Shown: positions 1-10,142, counted from the first letter of the stretch. The stretch: 15,211 nucleotides of DNA from Candidatus Omnitrophota bacterium (GCA_018399295.1 JAGYOO010000006.1:1-15211), one strand, 5' to 3'. The notes: generated from the letters alone by a model not told the origin. Translations and numbers: made by a program.

Positions 1-3000
1 TGGAGGGAAAAGACTTTTGAAGTCTTTGGCTGATATGCTTAAGGGAAAACAGGGACGGTTTCGTCAGAACCTGCTGGGAAAACGAGTGGATTATTCCGGC
101 CGGTCGGTAATTGTTATCGGTCCGGAACTGAAGCTTAATCAGTGCGGTCTGCCGAAGCGGATGGCCCTGGAACTGTTTGAGCCGTTTATCATCAAGAAAC
201 TGCGGGAGCGGGGACTGGTGCACACAGTAAAGAGCGCCAAGCGGATGGTTGAGCGGGCGCGGCTGGAAGTCTGGGATATTCTGGAAGATGTTATTAAAGA
301 ACACCCGGTGTTGCTTAACCGCGCTCCGACTTTGCATCGATTAGGGATTCAGGCGTTTGAGCCGGTTCTTATCGAAGGAAAGGCAATCCGGGTTCACCCG
401 CTGGTCTGCACCGCGTTTAACGCGGATTTTGACGGTGACCAGATGGCTGTGCACGTGCCGCTGTCAAATGAGGCGCAGATGGAGTCGCGCCTGATTATGA
501 TGTCTACTAATAATATATTTTCCCCTTCTGACGGACGCCCGATTATCGCGCCCAGTCAGGATATTGTTCTCGGCTGCTATTACCTGACAACCTTGGGTCA
601 GCGTCGGGACGTGAACCCGAATAATTTCCCGCTCTTCGGCGAAGCGGACGAGGCCTTTACCGCTTATCAGTGTGAGCAGGTTCAGGTTCATGACCGTTGC
701 CGGTTGCGCCGAGGCGATGAAATGATCGAAACTACGGTTGGCCGCATCATTTTTAATGAACTGTTGCCGCCGGGATTCGGGTTTGTTAACGAGCAGATGG
801 ATAAGAAAAAACTCAGCCAACTCATTACTGACTGCTATAAACTGTTCGGACATCAGCGGACGGTTGTTCTTTTGGATGATCTGAAAAAAATCGGATTCGA
901 GTACGCTACTATCGGCGGGTTATCTATCGCCATGGAAGATCTTACGATTCCGGAAGAAAAGACAGTTATAATTAATAAGTCGCTCCAGGAAGTCGCGGGA
1001 GTGGAGAAACAGTACAAACGCGGGATTATTACCGAAGGAGAACGGTATAACAAGATTATCGACATCTGGACCCGGACCACGGATACTGTTTCCGACCTGG
1101 TGTTTAAAGGGCTGGATCATTTTAACAGTATCTTTATGATGGCCGATTCCGGGGCGCGCGGATCTAAATTGCAGATTCGCCAGCTGGCGGGCATGCGCGG
1201 TTTGATGGCCAAGCCTTCGGGCGAGATTATCGAAAACCCGATCGCAGCTAACTTCCGTGAAGGTCTAACTGTTCTTGAATACTTTATTTCCACGCATGGT
1301 GCGCGGAAAGGTCTGGCTGACACCGCCCTTAAAACCGCGGATGCCGGATATCTTACCCGCCGGCTTATTGACGTTGCCCAGGATGTGATCGTAACGGTTG
1401 ACGACTGTAATACCCTTAATGGGATTCTGATATCAGCGATTACCGAAGGCGATGACGTGGTGGTGCGGCTTAAGGAGAGGATTGTCGGACGCGTTGCGCT
1501 GGATAATATTGTAGATATTGTTACCGACCGGCCGATTGTTTCCGCGGGAGAAGAGATAACCGAGGAAAAGGCGGAGCGGATTGAAGAGCTGGGGATTGAA
1601 AAGATCCGGATTCGCAGTGTGTTGACCTGTGAGACTCCTTACGGTACCTGTGCCAAATGTTACGGACGCAACCTGGCTACGCAGAGACTGGTTGAGTTGG
1701 GAGAGGCTGTGGGAATTGTTGCCGCCCAGTCCATCGGAGAGCCGGGTACGCAGCTTACGATGCGGACGTTTCACATCGGCGGTACTGCCAGCCGAATTGT
1801 TGAACAGTCATTTATCCGCGCCAAGAACACCGGATTTATTAAATACCATGGTCTGCGCACGGTTACTACAAAGAATAACGAGATCATCGTGCTTAATCGT
1901 AACGGACAGATCAGCATCCATGATGAAAATGACCGGGAGTTGGATACGCATACCATTCCGATTGGTTCGGTAATCGCCGTTCCGGACGGAAACGCGGTGG
2001 AGAAAAATCAGATGTTTGTAAAGTGGGATCCTTATACTTCTCCGATTCTGACCGAGGTCACCGGCCGGGTTCGGTTCGAGGATATCAAAGAGGGTCTTAC
2101 CGTGCGGGAAGAGATCGATCCGTCGACCGGTCTTACCGATCGCGTTATTATCGATCATAAGGCTGACTATCATCCGCAGATCATCCTTCTGAATGACGCG
2201 GGTGATGTCGTTGCTTTTTATACCATTCCATCCGGAGCGCATATTGTGGTGCAGGAGGGACAGGAAGTGGAAGCCGGAAGCCTGCTGGCGAAGACGCCCC
2301 GGAAAATAACCAAGACCAAAGATATTACCGGTGGTTTGCCCCGGGTCGCGGAGATCTTTGAGGCCCGGCGGCCGAAAGATCCGGCGATTATCAGTGAAAT
2401 CGACGGAATGGTTGATTTCGGTCCGGCGAAGAAAGGCCATCGCCAGGTTGTTATCCGCAGTGCTTCCGGAATGAGTAAGGAATATCTTATCCCGCCGGGA
2501 AAGCATCTTAACGTGTATAAAGGCGATAGTGTTTTTAGTGGACAGTCGATAACCGACGGTCCGGTGGTTCCGCACGATATTCTTCGCGTCTGCGGGGTCC
2601 AGAAACTCCAGGAACATCTTGTAAATGAGATCCAGGAGGTCTATCGCCTGCAGGGCGTGCACATCAATGACAAACACATTGAAGTAATCGTGCGCCAGAT
2701 GCTGAAAAAAGTAAGCATTGATGAGCCGGGAGATACGGAGTTTCTGCCGGGACAGCAGGTGGACAAGTTCCGCCTGGAAGAGGAAAACAGCAAGATCCGG
2801 GAGAAGAAGGGTAAGCCGGCCAGCGCGAATCCGCTGCTGCTTGGTATTACCAAGGCCTCGTTGACCACAGAGAGTTTTATTTCCGCGGCCAGTTTTCAGG
2901 AGACAACCCGCGTGCTTACCGAGGCGGCTGCCAGTGGCAAGCGGGATGAACTTCTCGGGTTAAAGGAAAATGTGATCATGGGACATCTTGTTCCCGCCGG

Positions 3001-3106
3001 TACTGGTTTTCCCGCGCATCGTCACATAAGCATTCCTCCTCAGGGACCGCAGGCAAAAGAAGAGCCCGCGACGGAGAAGGAAGAGAACATCTTAAAAGCA
3101 AGCTAA
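1..3106 (+). CDS. rpoC: RNA polymerase beta' subunit, C-terminal part (5' end cut by window edge)
   Basis: Catalytic beta' subunit of RNA polymerase. The reading frame is open from base 2, so the gene enters from beyond the left edge; the TTG at 17 is an internal leucine, not a start. About 1,034 residues are present. The invariant NADFDGD motif, whose three aspartates bind the catalytic Mg2+, lies at 419-439. The second zinc site is intact, with Cys codons at 1406, 1628, 1649 and 1658. The trigger-loop motif TMRTFHIGG is near 1758-1784 and is followed by an insertion of roughly 160 residues (about 1800-2290) resembling the SI3 insert of Gram-negative enzymes. The C-terminal [20 protein letters not shown] block (2848-2907) is conserved, and a charged tail ends at TAA 3104-3106. 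The rpsL Shine-Dalgarno overlaps this stop. The N-terminal part of apparently the same gene is at the right edge of the window. Confidence 0.97.
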   Translation, partial: GGKRLLKSLADMLKGKQGRFRQNLLGKRVDYSGRSVIVIGPELKLNQCGLPKRMALELFEPFIIKKLRERGLVHTVKSAKRMVERARLEVWDILEDVIKEHPVLLNRAPTLHRLGIQAFEPVLIEGKAIRVHPLVCTAFNADFDGDQMAVHVPLSNEAQMESRLIMMSTNNIFSPSDGRPIIAPSQDIVLGCYYLTTLGQRRDVNPNNFPLFGEADEAFTAYQCEQVQVHDRCRLRRGDEMIETTVGRIIFNELLPPGFGFVNEQMDKKKLSQLITDCYKLFGHQRTVVLLDDLKKIGFEYATIGGLSIAMEDLTIPEEKTVIINKSLQEVAGVEKQYKRGIITEGERYNKIIDIWTRTTDTVSDLVFKGLDHFNSIFMMADSGARGSKLQIRQLAGMRGLMAKPSGEIIENPIAANFREGLTVLEYFISTHGARKGLADTALKTADAGYLTRRLIDVAQDVIVTVDDCNTLNGILISAITEGDDVVVRLKERIVGRVALDNIVDIVTDRPIVSAGEEITEEKAERIEELGIEKIRIRSVLTCETPYGTCAKCYGRNLATQRLVELGEAVGIVAAQSIGEPGTQLTMRTFHIGGTASRIVEQSFIRAKNTGFIKYHGLRTVTTKNNEIIVLNRNGQISIHDENDRELDTHTIPIGSVIAVPDGNAVEKNQMFVKWDPYTSPILTEVTGRVRFEDIKEGLTVREEIDPSTGLTDRVIIDHKADYHPQIILLNDAGDVVAFYTIPSGAHIVVQEGQEVEAGSLLAKTPRKITKTKDITGGLPRVAEIFEARRPKDPAIISEIDGMVDFGPAKKGHRQVVIRSASGMSKEYLIPPGKHLNVYKGDSVFSGQSITDGPVVPHDILRVCGVQKLQEHLVNEIQEVYRLQGVHINDKHIEVIVRQMLKKVSIDEPGDTEFLPGQQVDKFRLEEENSKIREKKGKPASANPLLLGITKASLTTESFISAASFQETTRVLTEAAASGKRDELLGLKENVIMGHLVPAGTGFPAHRHISIPPQGPQAKEEPATEKEENILKAS

Positions 3107-3121
3107 AGGAGAAACCGCGGT

Positions 3122-3496
3122 ATGCCGACAATCAATCAGCTCATTCGCATGGGAAGAAAACAGAGCAAGGCTCGATCAAAGTCCAGGGCGCTGCAGCAGT
3201 GTCCGCAGCGGCGAGGTGTTTGTCTCCAGGTAAGAACTATGACGCCGAAGAAACCGAACTCCGCGCTGCGGAAGATCGCCCGTGTGCGGCTTACGAACGG
3301 AATTGAAGTAACGGCGTACATTCCGGGAGAAGGGCATAACCTGCAGGAACATTCGATAGTGCTGGTGCGTGGCGGCCGGGTCAAGGATCTTCCAGGAGTG
3401 CGTTATCATATCGTTCGTGGGACTCTGGATACCGCCGGGGTATCGGACCGGAAAAAAAGCCGTTCCTGTTACGGGGCCAAGAAGCCGAAGAAGTAA
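3122..3496 (+). CDS. rpsL: 30S ribosomal protein S12
   Basis: S12 sits at the 30S decoding centre and affects translational accuracy. The 124-residue length is normal for the family. The [10 protein letters not shown] loop is at residues 42-51 and the [13 protein letters not shown] loop near residues 84-96. The lysines whose substitution gives streptomycin resistance in other bacteria (K43 and K88 in the usual numbering) are unchanged, and the aspartate of KDLPG, methylthiolated in E. coli, is present. The ATG is preceded by AAAGGAG at 3105-3111, which overlaps the rpoC stop, so rpoC and rpsL are probably translationally linked and on one transcript (15-nt gap). It is followed by rpsG after 69 nt, the longest spacer in the str part of the window. 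Confidence 0.98.
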   Translation: MPTINQLIRMGRKQSKARSKSRALQQCPQRRGVCLQVRTMTPKKPNSALRKIARVRLTNGIEVTAYIPGEGHNLQEHSIVLVRGGRVKDLPGVRYHIVRGTLDTAGVSDRKKSRSCYGAKKPKK

Positions 3497-3540
3497 GGGT
3501 TAGAAGCGTTTTTTCGGAGATAATCGATTTCCGGAAAAGG
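3485..3540 (+). promoter_or_regulatory. Overlapping alternative hairpins between rpsL and rpsG
   Basis: Two RNA stems compete for the same U-rich segment. Stem A pairs 3485-3492, across the last rpsL codons, with 3510-3517 (8 pairs including one G-U). Stem B pairs 3509-3518 with 3530-3540, with one bulged G at 3534 and an 11-nt loop. Both use 3509-3517, so they exclude each other, and a ribosome finishing rpsL would melt stem A and favour stem B. Neither hides the strong rpsG Shine-Dalgarno at 3554-3560. In E. coli, S7 feeds back on the rpsL-rpsG intercistronic region; a similar role here is inference only. Neither stem is followed by a U-tract of terminator type. Confidence 0.35.
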
Positions 3541-3565
3541 CAATATTTATTGTAAGGAGGGAAAC

Positions 3566-4033
3566 ATGCGTCGTAGACGCGCGCCAAAACAGCAGGTTAC
3601 GCCGGATCCTAAATATAACAGCCGGCTGGTCACCAAAATGGTAAACATGGTAATGGTTCAGGGCAAGAAGTCCCTGGCGGAAAACGTTATGTATACCGCG
3701 ATGGAGATCCTGGAAAAAAAGACCGGCAAAAATCCGCTGGATGTCTTTAAAAAGGCCGTTGAGAACACTCGTCCTCTGCTGGAGGTAAAACCGCGGCGGG
3801 TTGGCGGGGCGACTTATCAGGTGCCGGTTGAGATCCGTCAGGATCGCGGGACTGTAATGTCCTTGCGCTGGATGCGTAATTTCGCGCGGCAGCGGAAGGG
3901 CAAGCCGATGGAGGAGAAACTGGCTCAGGAAATTCTCGATTCCTTCAATGGCGAGGGATCGACCGTCAAGAAGCGTGATGATATGCATAAGATGGCCGAG
4001 TCTAATAAAGCCTTTGCCCATTATCGCTGGTAA
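3566..4033 (+). CDS. rpsG: 30S ribosomal protein S7
   Basis: S7 is a primary 16S rRNA-binding protein that nucleates assembly of the 30S head and lies near the E site. The 155 residues match the usual bacterial length. The start MRRRRAPKQQ is typical, as are the helix KMVNMVMVQGKKS (residues 24-36), the PLLEVKPRRVGGATYQVPVE core and the C-terminal KRDDMHKMAESNKAFAHYRW. The ATG has one of the strongest ribosome binding sites in the window, AAGGAGG at 3554-3560 with 5-nt spacing. It lies in the str operon between rpsL and fusA. The 42-nt spacer to fusA stays in the same frame with a single TAA, and contains no in-frame start upstream of the fusA ATG. Confidence 0.98.
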   Translation: MRRRRAPKQQVTPDPKYNSRLVTKMVNMVMVQGKKSLAENVMYTAMEILEKKTGKNPLDVFKKAVENTRPLLEVKPRRVGGATYQVPVEIRQDRGTVMSLRWMRNFARQRKGKPMEEKLAQEILDSFNGEGSTVKKRDDMHKMAESNKAFAHYRW

Positions 4034-4075
4034 TCGAAGCGAAAGCGAAACCGGCAGCGGCGGTATTCACGATAT

Positions 4076-6151
4076 ATGATGCGGCAATTCGCGTTGGAAA
4101 AAACTCGTAATATCGGCATTATGGCGCATATTGATGCCGGTAAGACGACGACAACTGAACGGATCCTCTTTTACACCGGCAGGGTGTACAAGATCGGGGA
4201 GGTGGATGAAGGCACCGCGACTATGGACTGGATGGTCCAGGAGCAGGAGCGCGGCATCACCATCACCAGCGCCAGCACGACGTGCTTCTGGCGTGACGTT
4301 CGGATAAATATAATTGACACTCCCGGACACGTTGATTTTACCGTGGAAGTGGAACGCTCATTGCGGGTTCTCGACGGAGCGATAATTGTTCTTTGTGCGG
4401 TAGGAGGAGTAGAACCACAGTCTGAAACCGTTTGGCGTCAGGCGCAGCGGTACCGGATTCCTCGGATGGCCTATATTAACAAAATGGACCGGGTCGGGGC
4501 GGATTTTTTCGGGACCGTAAAGCAGATGGAGGAAAGACTGGCGGCAAAGGTGATCCCGCTGCAGCTGCCCCTGGGAAGCGAAGATACCTTTCGGGGCGTA
4601 GTGGATATTATCAGACGGCGCGCGCTGATCTTTGAGCGTGACAATCCCGATATTGAGGTTAAAGAGGAAAAGATTCCGGAAGATCTGCTTGATTCGGTGG
4701 AAGAACACCGGAACCGGCTGGTGGAAATAGCCGCGGAGCAGGATCCGAATATCATGGATAAGTATGTGCATGATCAGGAACCGGATGAAACTGAGTTGCG
4801 GCAGGCGCTGCGTAAGGCGGTTCTGCAGCATGAATATATCCCGGTCTTCTGTGGTTCAAGTTTCCGGAATCAAGGTATCCAGCCGCTGCTGGACGCGATC
4901 TGCGATTATCTCCCGAGTCCTCTGGAGGTTCCTCCCATTGAAGGGATAAACCCGGAAACCGGTGATAAGGAAAAACGGGTGACCAGCGATGACGAGGCTT
5001 TGAGCGGGCTGGCCTTTAAGATAATGTCCGATCCCTATGTGGGTAAGCTTACTTTTATCCGGATCTACAGTGGAGTGCTTAAAACCGGAAAAACCGTGTT
5101 CAATGCCAGCAAGGGTGTACGGGAGCGGATCGGCAAGATAGTCCGGATGCACGCGAATAAGCAGGAAATCGTCGAACAGATATTTTCCGGTGACATCGCC
5201 GCGGTGGTCGGTCTGAAACAGACGCGCACCGGTGACACGGTCTGCGACGCGGCAAAACCGGTTTTGCTTGAAAGCATGCATTTCCCGGAACCGGTTATGT
5301 CCATGGCCATCGAACCGGCGACAAAGGCGGCGCAGGAAAAACTGACGTTCGCGCTGGACAAGGTTCAGGAAGAAGACCCGTCATTCCAGGTGCGGTACAA
5401 TCAGGAGACCGGACAGACCCTGATCGCGGGAATGGGTGAGCTTCACCTGGAGGTTGTTGTTGACCGGTTGCTTCGTGATTTCAAGGTCGAGGCCACAGTG
5501 GGCAAGCCGCAGGTCGCGTATAAAGAGACCCTGGGAACCGCCTGCCGTGTGGAGGGTAAGTTTGTGCAGCAGACCGGAGGGAAGGGCCAGTACGGACACG
5601 TGGTACTGGAGATGAAACCCGCTGAGCGCGGTGAGGGAATAAAATTTATAAATGATATAAAGCAGGGCGTGATTCCTCGGGAGTTTATCCCCGCGGTTCG
5701 GGAAGGTGTTCTTAGCGCGTCTCAGTCCGGGATTCTTGGTGGTTACCCGGTAATTGACATAGAGATTAAACTGGTGGATGGCTCCTTTCACGAAGTGGAT
5801 TCTTCGGAAATGGCCTTTCGCGTCGCCGGATCGATGGCGGTAAATAACGGCTTGAGAAAAGGAAAGGCAGTGCTCCTGGAGCCGATAATGCTGCTTGAAG
5901 TTATCGTGCCGGTAGAGTATCTGGGAGACGTGATCGGTGATCTTAATTCACGTCGTTGCCGCATTGAGGCGATCACTGACCGGGCGAACGCGAAAATTAT
6001 AAAGGGCTTTTCTCCTCTGGCGGAACTGTTTGGCTACTCAACAATTATAAGAAGCTTGACACAGGGCCGGGGAATATATACAATAGAACCTTCTTATTAC
6101 TCAGAGGTTCCCAGGCAGGTACAGGAAACTATTATCGGACCGCGATATTAA
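4076..6151 (+). CDS. fusA: Elongation factor G (translocation GTPase)
   Basis: EF-G drives GTP-dependent translocation of tRNA and mRNA and, with RRF, ribosome recycling. The protein has 691 residues, the normal length. GTPase motifs are present: AHIDAGKTT at 17-25 (P loop), RGITI at 59-63 (switch I), DTPGH at 81-85 and NKMD at 135-138. Domains II to V follow, with the domain IV stretch GGKGQYGHV and the C-terminal SRRCRIEAI region recognisable. The stretch [19 protein letters not shown] (105-123) is of the canonical factor type, not the specialised spdEFG type. The start is ATG 4076 (or the adjacent ATG at 4079); no other in-frame ATG, GTG or TTG exists after the rpsG stop. No convincing Shine-Dalgarno is seen; only GGCGG at 4059-4063 is vaguely similar. 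The last ~100 nt are AT-rich and hold a promoter-like sequence. Confidence 0.98.
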   Translation: MMRQFALEKTRNIGIMAHIDAGKTTTTERILFYTGRVYKIGEVDEGTATMDWMVQEQERGITITSASTTCFWRDVRINIIDTPGHVDFTVEVERSLRVLDGAIIVLCAVGGVEPQSETVWRQAQRYRIPRMAYINKMDRVGADFFGTVKQMEERLAAKVIPLQLPLGSEDTFRGVVDIIRRRALIFERDNPDIEVKEEKIPEDLLDSVEEHRNRLVEIAAEQDPNIMDKYVHDQEPDETELRQALRKAVLQHEYIPVFCGSSFRNQGIQPLLDAICDYLPSPLEVPPIEGINPETGDKEKRVTSDDEALSGLAFKIMSDPYVGKLTFIRIYSGVLKTGKTVFNASKGVRERIGKIVRMHANKQEIVEQIFSGDIAAVVGLKQTRTGDTVCDAAKPVLLESMHFPEPVMSMAIEPATKAAQEKLTFALDKVQEEDPSFQVRYNQETGQTLIAGMGELHLEVVVDRLLRDFKVEATVGKPQVAYKETLGTACRVEGKFVQQTGGKGQYGHVVLEMKPAERGEGIKFINDIKQGVIPREFIPAVREGVLSASQSGILGGYPVIDIEIKLVDGSFHEVDSSEMAFRVAGSMAVNNGLRKGKAVLLEPIMLLEVIVPVEYLGDVIGDLNSRRCRIEAITDRANAKIIKGFSPLAELFGYSTIIRSLTQGRGIYTIEPSYYSEVPRQVQETIIGPRY
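6056..6084 (+). promoter_or_regulatory. Near-consensus sigma70-type promoter within 3' fusA, directed at tuf
   Basis: A perfect -35 hexamer TTGACA (6056-6061) is separated by exactly 17 bp from TACAAT (6079-6084), a five-of-six match to the -10 consensus. AT-rich sequence lies just upstream (about 6040-6052), as in UP elements. The predicted start is near 6091, giving a leader of about 75 nt before the tuf ATG at 6167. The promoter is inside fusA coding sequence, where codons turn AT-rich (ATA, TCA, ACA, AGA) compared with the rest of the gene. In E. coli, extra tufA promoters inside fusA are known, so the position fits. Hexamers and spacing are seen directly; activity is inferred. Confidence 0.7.
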
Positions 6152-6166
6152 ACGGGGAGGTTTAAG

Positions 6167-7372
<1,206 letters not shown>

Positions 7373-7392
7373 ATCGAAACAGAGGCAGGGGA

Positions 7393-7542
7393 ATGCGAGA
7401 ACAGATTACGATAATCTGCACAGATTGTAAAAATCGGAACTATCATACCGATAAAAATAAGAAAAAACATCCAGAGAGACTTGAGCTGAAGAAGTTTTGC
7501 CGGACATGCCGTCGGCATACGCAGCATAAGGAAACAAAGTAA
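7393..7542 (+). CDS. rpmG: 50S ribosomal protein L33
   Basis: A 49-residue protein of the 50S subunit near the E site. It has the zinc-ribbon form of L33, with cysteine pairs C9-x2-C12 and C36-x2-C39 and a lysine/arginine-rich body ([15 protein letters not shown]). The length matches the usual 49-55 residues. The start [19 protein letters not shown] is typical of bacterial L33. The ATG is 20 nt after tuf, with a GAGG (7382-7385) and GGGG just upstream as ribosome binding site. The order tuf-rpmG-tRNA-Trp-secE-nusG is common in bacteria and supports the call. An intrinsic terminator begins 18 nt after the stop. Confidence 0.96.
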   Translation: MREQITIICTDCKNRNYHTDKNKKKHPERLELKKFCRTCRRHTQHKETK

Positions 7543-7560
7543 AGACTGAACAGGACGTCG

Positions 7561-7613
7561 CTTTTCGGAAGCGAAACGGGGTTTTTTTGCCTTCCGAAAA
7601 GTGTCGTTTTTTT
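7561..7613 (+). terminator. Intrinsic terminator after rpmG
   Basis: A perfect 11-bp inverted repeat, CTTTTCGGAAG at 7561-7571 and CTTCCGAAAAG at 7591-7601, encloses a 19-nt loop that can itself pair AAAC with GTTT. A run of seven T follows at 7607-7613 after a 5-nt spacer. This is a rho-independent terminator for a transcript ending with tuf-rpmG. It is odd that tRNA-Trp starts only 25 nt later with no clear promoter in between, so it may act as a partial attenuator. Confidence 0.8.
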
Positions 7614-7638
7614 AAACATCTGGAGCTGCTCTAATTAA

Positions 7639-7712
7639 AGGAGCGTCGGTTAATGGTAAACCAACGGTCTCCAAAACCGTTACTGCGGGTTCGATTCCTG
7701 CCGCTCCTGCCA
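7639..7712 (+). tRNA. trnW: tRNA-Trp (anticodon CCA)
   Basis: A full cloverleaf of 74 nt can be folded by eye. The acceptor stem AGGAGCG (7639-7645) pairs with CGCTCCT (7702-7708), followed by discriminator G7709 and an encoded CCA (7710-7712). The D arm is GGTT/AACC with a 7-nt loop. The anticodon stem ACGGT/ACCGT encloses CTCCAAA with anticodon CCA at 7671-7673. The T arm GCGGG/CCTGC encloses TTCGATT. A1-U72 and G73 are normal tRNA-Trp identity elements. Its place between rpmG and secE is standard. It probably needs processing from a longer transcript, since no promoter is evident in the 25 nt after the terminator. Confidence 0.97.
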
Positions 7713-7733
7713 TCTAATAAACGGTAAGCTGAT

Positions 7734-7916
7734 ATGGGAAAATTGATAAAATTTCTGGTAGATGTAAAAGCGGAGATGAAAAAGGTCTCCTGGCCGAATC
7801 GGGATGAGTTGCTCAATTCGACCATGGTGGTCATTCTTTCTGTGGCGTTGCTGGGCGCATTTGTCGGAATCGTGGATCTGATCTTTTCATTTATAATTGG
7901 AGCGCTGATAAGATAA
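7734..7916 (+). CDS. secE: Preprotein translocase subunit SecE
   Basis: SecE is the small essential clamp subunit of the SecYEG channel in the inner membrane. The 60-residue protein has the single-span form found in most bacteria, not the three-span form of E. coli. The amphipathic cytoplasmic helix carries the hallmark VKAEMKKVSWPNRDEL (residues 11-26), with the conserved lysines, tryptophan and proline; one hydrophobic segment (about 30-57) follows. It starts 21 nt after tRNA-Trp with only a weak purine-rich ribosome binding site. Its TAA overlaps the nusG ATG by one base (7914-7918), indicating translational coupling. secE-nusG adjacency is almost universal. Confidence 0.96.
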   Translation: MGKLIKFLVDVKAEMKKVSWPNRDELLNSTMVVILSVALLGAFVGIVDLIFSFIIGALIR

Positions 7917-8446
7917 TGGCAAAAAGATGGTATGTCGTGCACACTCAGACCGGGCACGAGGAGAAGGTAAAGCGGCTTTTGGAGAGTCGGATCCGTACGG
8001 CTAACGCCGGAGAAAATGTGAGTCAGATACTCATCCCCACGGAAAAGGTTTCCGAGGTTCGCGGCGGCAAAAAAAAGATTCTGGAACGGAAGTTCTTTCC
8101 CGGTTATGTCCTGATCGAGATGGAGCTGAGCGATGAGAACTGGTACCTGATTAAAAATACTCCGGGGATTACCGGGTTTATCGGTCCGGGGGCCAAACCG
8201 CATCCCCTGCGGGATGATGAAGTGGCCTCGATTTTGAAGCAGGCTGAAGACAGCAAGGAGAAGCCGATCCCTAAGATCGTGTTTGAAAAGGGCGAGTCCG
8301 TGAAGATAACCGAAGGGCCGTTCACGAATTTTAACGGAGAGATCGAGGAAGTTTATCCGGGAAAAGGGAAAATAAAAGTAATGGTTTCGATATTCGGCCG
8401 GCAGACGCCGGTGGAGCTCGAGTACTGGCAAGTGGAGAAGATCTAA
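7916..8446 (+). CDS. nusG: Transcription termination/antitermination protein NusG
   Basis: NusG binds the RNA polymerase clamp through its N-terminal NGN domain and ribosomal S10 or Rho through its C-terminal KOW domain. The protein has 176 residues, close to the usual ~180. The NGN domain covers about residues 1-110, with the start [18 protein letters not shown] and the conserved stretch [10 protein letters not shown]. The KOW domain follows with [20 protein letters not shown]. No large domain II insertion is present. The start overlaps the secE stop and the stop is one base before the rplK ATG, so the three cistrons are tightly coupled. Confidence 0.98.
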   Translation: MAKRWYVVHTQTGHEEKVKRLLESRIRTANAGENVSQILIPTEKVSEVRGGKKKILERKFFPGYVLIEMELSDENWYLIKNTPGITGFIGPGAKPHPLRDDEVASILKQAEDSKEKPIPKIVFEKGESVKITEGPFTNFNGEIEEVYPGKGKIKVMVSIFGRQTPVELEYWQVEKI

Positions 8447-8447
8447 A

Positions 8448-8873
8448 ATGGCTAAAGCAATAAAAGCTAAGGTAAAACTTCAGATTCCGGCCGGCGCGGC
8501 CAATCCGGCACCGCCAGTCGGTCCGGCGCTTGGACAGCATGGTGTGAATATTATGGACTTCTGCAAAAAATTCAATGAAGCTACCAAGGACAGGCAGGGT
8601 CTGGTTATTCCCGTTGTCCTGACTGTATACGAGGATCGGTCATTTGATTTTATCCTTAAAAGCCCGCCCTGCTCGGTACTCTTGAAACGGGCAGCTGGTT
8701 TGGCCAAGGGTTCAGGTGTTCCGAATAAAGAAAAGGTCGGAAGCGTTACTTCCGCTCAGGTCGAGGAGATTGCCCGGACGAAGATAAATGACTTGAATGC
8801 GAGCAATCTGCCTCAGGCGGCGAAAATCGTGGCCGGAACTGCCAGAAGCATGGGAATCGAAATAAAGGATTAA
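8448..8873 (+). CDS. rplK: 50S ribosomal protein L11
   Basis: L11 binds 23S rRNA at the GTPase-associated centre together with L10/L12 and influences factor binding. The 141-residue length is exact for the family. The N-terminal [29 protein letters not shown] (in two parts: K9-G18 and A19-M37) contains the conserved prolines that thiostrepton contacts in other bacteria. The C-terminal rRNA-binding domain has [15 protein letters not shown] and the ending [10 protein letters not shown]. Only one base separates it from nusG, so there is no room for the L1-binding leader that controls rplKA in E. coli. The Shine-Dalgarno-like GGAGA lies inside the end of nusG. Confidence 0.98.
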   Translation: MAKAIKAKVKLQIPAGAANPAPPVGPALGQHGVNIMDFCKKFNEATKDRQGLVIPVVLTVYEDRSFDFILKSPPCSVLLKRAAGLAKGSGVPNKEKVGSVTSAQVEEIARTKINDLNASNLPQAAKIVAGTARSMGIEIKD

Positions 8874-8879
8874 GCGGCG

Positions 8880-9584
8880 ATGAAAGTAAAAGTTAAAGGC
8901 AAGAGAATGAAGAAGGTGGTAAGCCTGGTCGATAAGCAGAAGAGTTATTCGCTTGACGAGGCGGTAGGTATTCTTAAACAGGCACATACTGTGAAGTTTG
9001 ACGAATCCGTTGATCTGGCGATGAAGCTGGGAGTAGATCCGCGTCAATCTGATCAGATGGTCCGGGGCAGTGTATCTCTGCCGCACGGATTGGGGAAAAA
9101 AGTCCGGGTGGCGGTTTTCTGCAAAGGAGAGGAAACAGCCGCGGCAAAAGAGGCGGGTGCGGATCATGTCGGAGATCAGGATCTGATCGAAAAGATCAAG
9201 GGTGGATGGCTGGATTTCGATGTGGCAGTGTCAACGCCGGATATGATGCGGGAACTGGCCAAGATGGGAAAAATCCTTGGTCCGCGAGGGCTGATGCCGA
9301 GTCCGAAGACCGGAACCGTGACCACTGACGTGGGGCGGGCAGTAAAAGAGGCCAAGGCGGGCAAGGTGGAGTTCAAGATGAACAAGCTGGGCGGAATTCA
9401 TGTTTCAGTCGGTAAACTTTCGTTTAAGGAAGAAGCGCTGATCGAAAACTCTCGCTCTGTGATCGACGCCCTGTTACGGGCGAAACCCCAGACGGCAAAA
9501 GGACAATATATTGAAAGTCTTTATATCTCAAGCACGATGGGGCCGGGTGTCAGGATAAATCCTTCTGAATACAGATCAGTATAA
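8880..9584 (+). CDS. rplA: 50S ribosomal protein L1
   Basis: L1 forms the mobile L1 stalk that guides deacylated tRNA from the E site, and in some bacteria represses its own operon. The protein has 234 residues, normal for the family. The signature [20 protein letters not shown] is at about residues 129-148, followed by [18 protein letters not shown]. The ATG at 8880 is six bases after the rplK stop with a modest AAAGGA (8864-8869). A second ATG ten codons in is possible, but the first gives the lysine-rich N-terminus ending in GKRMKK that aligns with other L1 proteins. The stop is followed by rplJ after only 12 nt. Confidence 0.97.
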   Translation: MKVKVKGKRMKKVVSLVDKQKSYSLDEAVGILKQAHTVKFDESVDLAMKLGVDPRQSDQMVRGSVSLPHGLGKKVRVAVFCKGEETAAAKEAGADHVGDQDLIEKIKGGWLDFDVAVSTPDMMRELAKMGKILGPRGLMPSPKTGTVTTDVGRAVKEAKAGKVEFKMNKLGGIHVSVGKLSFKEEALIENSRSVIDALLRAKPQTAKGQYIESLYISSTMGPGVRINPSEYRSV

Positions 9585-9596
9585 AAAGAGGTCGGC

Positions 9597-10142
9597 ATGG
9601 CTCATTTTGAAAAACAGTTGATGGTGAAAGAGGTAAGAGAGAAGCTGAAGGATTCTTCAGGCGTGATCCTGTCGAATTTTCAGAGGCTCAGTGTTGTGGA
9701 GATGGATGAACTGCGGCGGAATCTGGAAAAGGGTTCAAGCAGGTTCATTGTTTCTAAAAATTCCCTGTTAAAGCGGGCCCTGGCTGAAGTCGGCATGGAA
9801 CAGGCAGGAGAGTATCTGGATGGAAAAACCGGACTTGCGGTGTACCAGGGTGATCCGGTTACAGTTGCCAAGACATTGATCGACTTTTCCAAGGAACATG
9901 AAAATTTCCGGGTACGCGGCGGGTTCGTTGAGGGAGAGTTTGTGCCGGAAGGGCGGACACGGGCGTTGTCTGAGCTGCCTTCAAGGGATGCTCTCTATGC
10001 AATGGTGGTCAGGGGAATGGCGGCTCCTCTGTCCGGATTAGTAAACGTGCTTTCCGGGTCTATCAGAGGCCTGGTGACGGCTATTGACCAAATCAGAAAA
10101 CAAAAAGAAGAGCAAGTCGATAAGGAGGGAAAAAATGGCTGA
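9597..10142 (+). CDS. rplJ: 50S ribosomal protein L10
   Basis: L10 anchors dimers of L7/L12 to the 23S rRNA to form the stalk. The protein has 181 residues, near the usual 165-180. The N-terminal RNA-binding domain includes the [20 protein letters not shown] stretch and the motif [14 protein letters not shown] (about 49-62). The C-terminal helix (about 148-181), rich in Lys, Glu and Gln, is the L12-docking part. The ribosome binding site is AAGAGG at 9586-9591. The last codons contain the rplL Shine-Dalgarno, and the TGA at 10140-10142 overlaps the start of rplL by 8 bases. The 12-nt gap after rplA leaves no space for a canonical L10 autoregulatory leader. Confidence 0.97.
   Translation: MAHFEKQLMVKEVREKLKDSSGVILSNFQRLSVVEMDELRRNLEKGSSRFIVSKNSLLKRALAEVGMEQAGEYLDGKTGLAVYQGDPVTVAKTLIDFSKEHENFRVRGGFVEGEFVPEGRTRALSELPSRDALYAMVVRGMAAPLSGLVNVLSGSIRGLVTAIDQIRKQKEEQVDKEGKNG
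10122..10137 (+). promoter_or_regulatory. Strong rplL ribosome binding site inside rplJ
   Basis: AAGGAGG at 10122-10128 lies 6 nt before ATG 10135 and inside the last rplJ codons. It fixes the rplL start at 10135, not at the upstream in-frame ATG at 10084, which lacks such a site and would add non-conserved residues. Together with the overlap it explains how L7/L12 can be made in excess over L10, because the site allows independent initiation as well as coupling. Confidence 0.85.

Noticed and set aside
1629..1973. 114-residue + strand frame inside rpoC
   Set aside because: Out of frame with the zinc site and trigger-loop coding sequence, and without any family resemblance.
1808..2677. 289-residue open frame on the - strand inside rpoC
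   Set aside because: It lies wholly antisense to conserved rpoC sequence, has no ribosome binding site or recognisable domain, and is explained by codon bias of the real gene.
17..3106. TTG at 17 as the start of an independent 1,029-residue gene
   Set aside because: The frame is open to the left edge and the residues before it (GGKRL) fit RpoC; the protein begins in the middle of the conserved [14 protein letters not shown] block, so it is a truncated gene.
4031..4078. rpsG-fusA readthrough or fusion, since the spacer is open in the same frame with a basic linker
   Set aside because: A 14-codon open spacer is expected by chance about half the time, and rpsG ends at its normal C-terminus with a plain TAA.
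4314..4342. TTGACA in fusA as a promoter
   Set aside because: The sequence encodes the invariant DTPGH motif, and the -10 position reads TTTACC, a poor match.
7607..7642. Promoter for tRNA-Trp with -10 TCTAAT
   Set aside because: The -35 would be the terminator T-run and the start would fall inside the mature tRNA.
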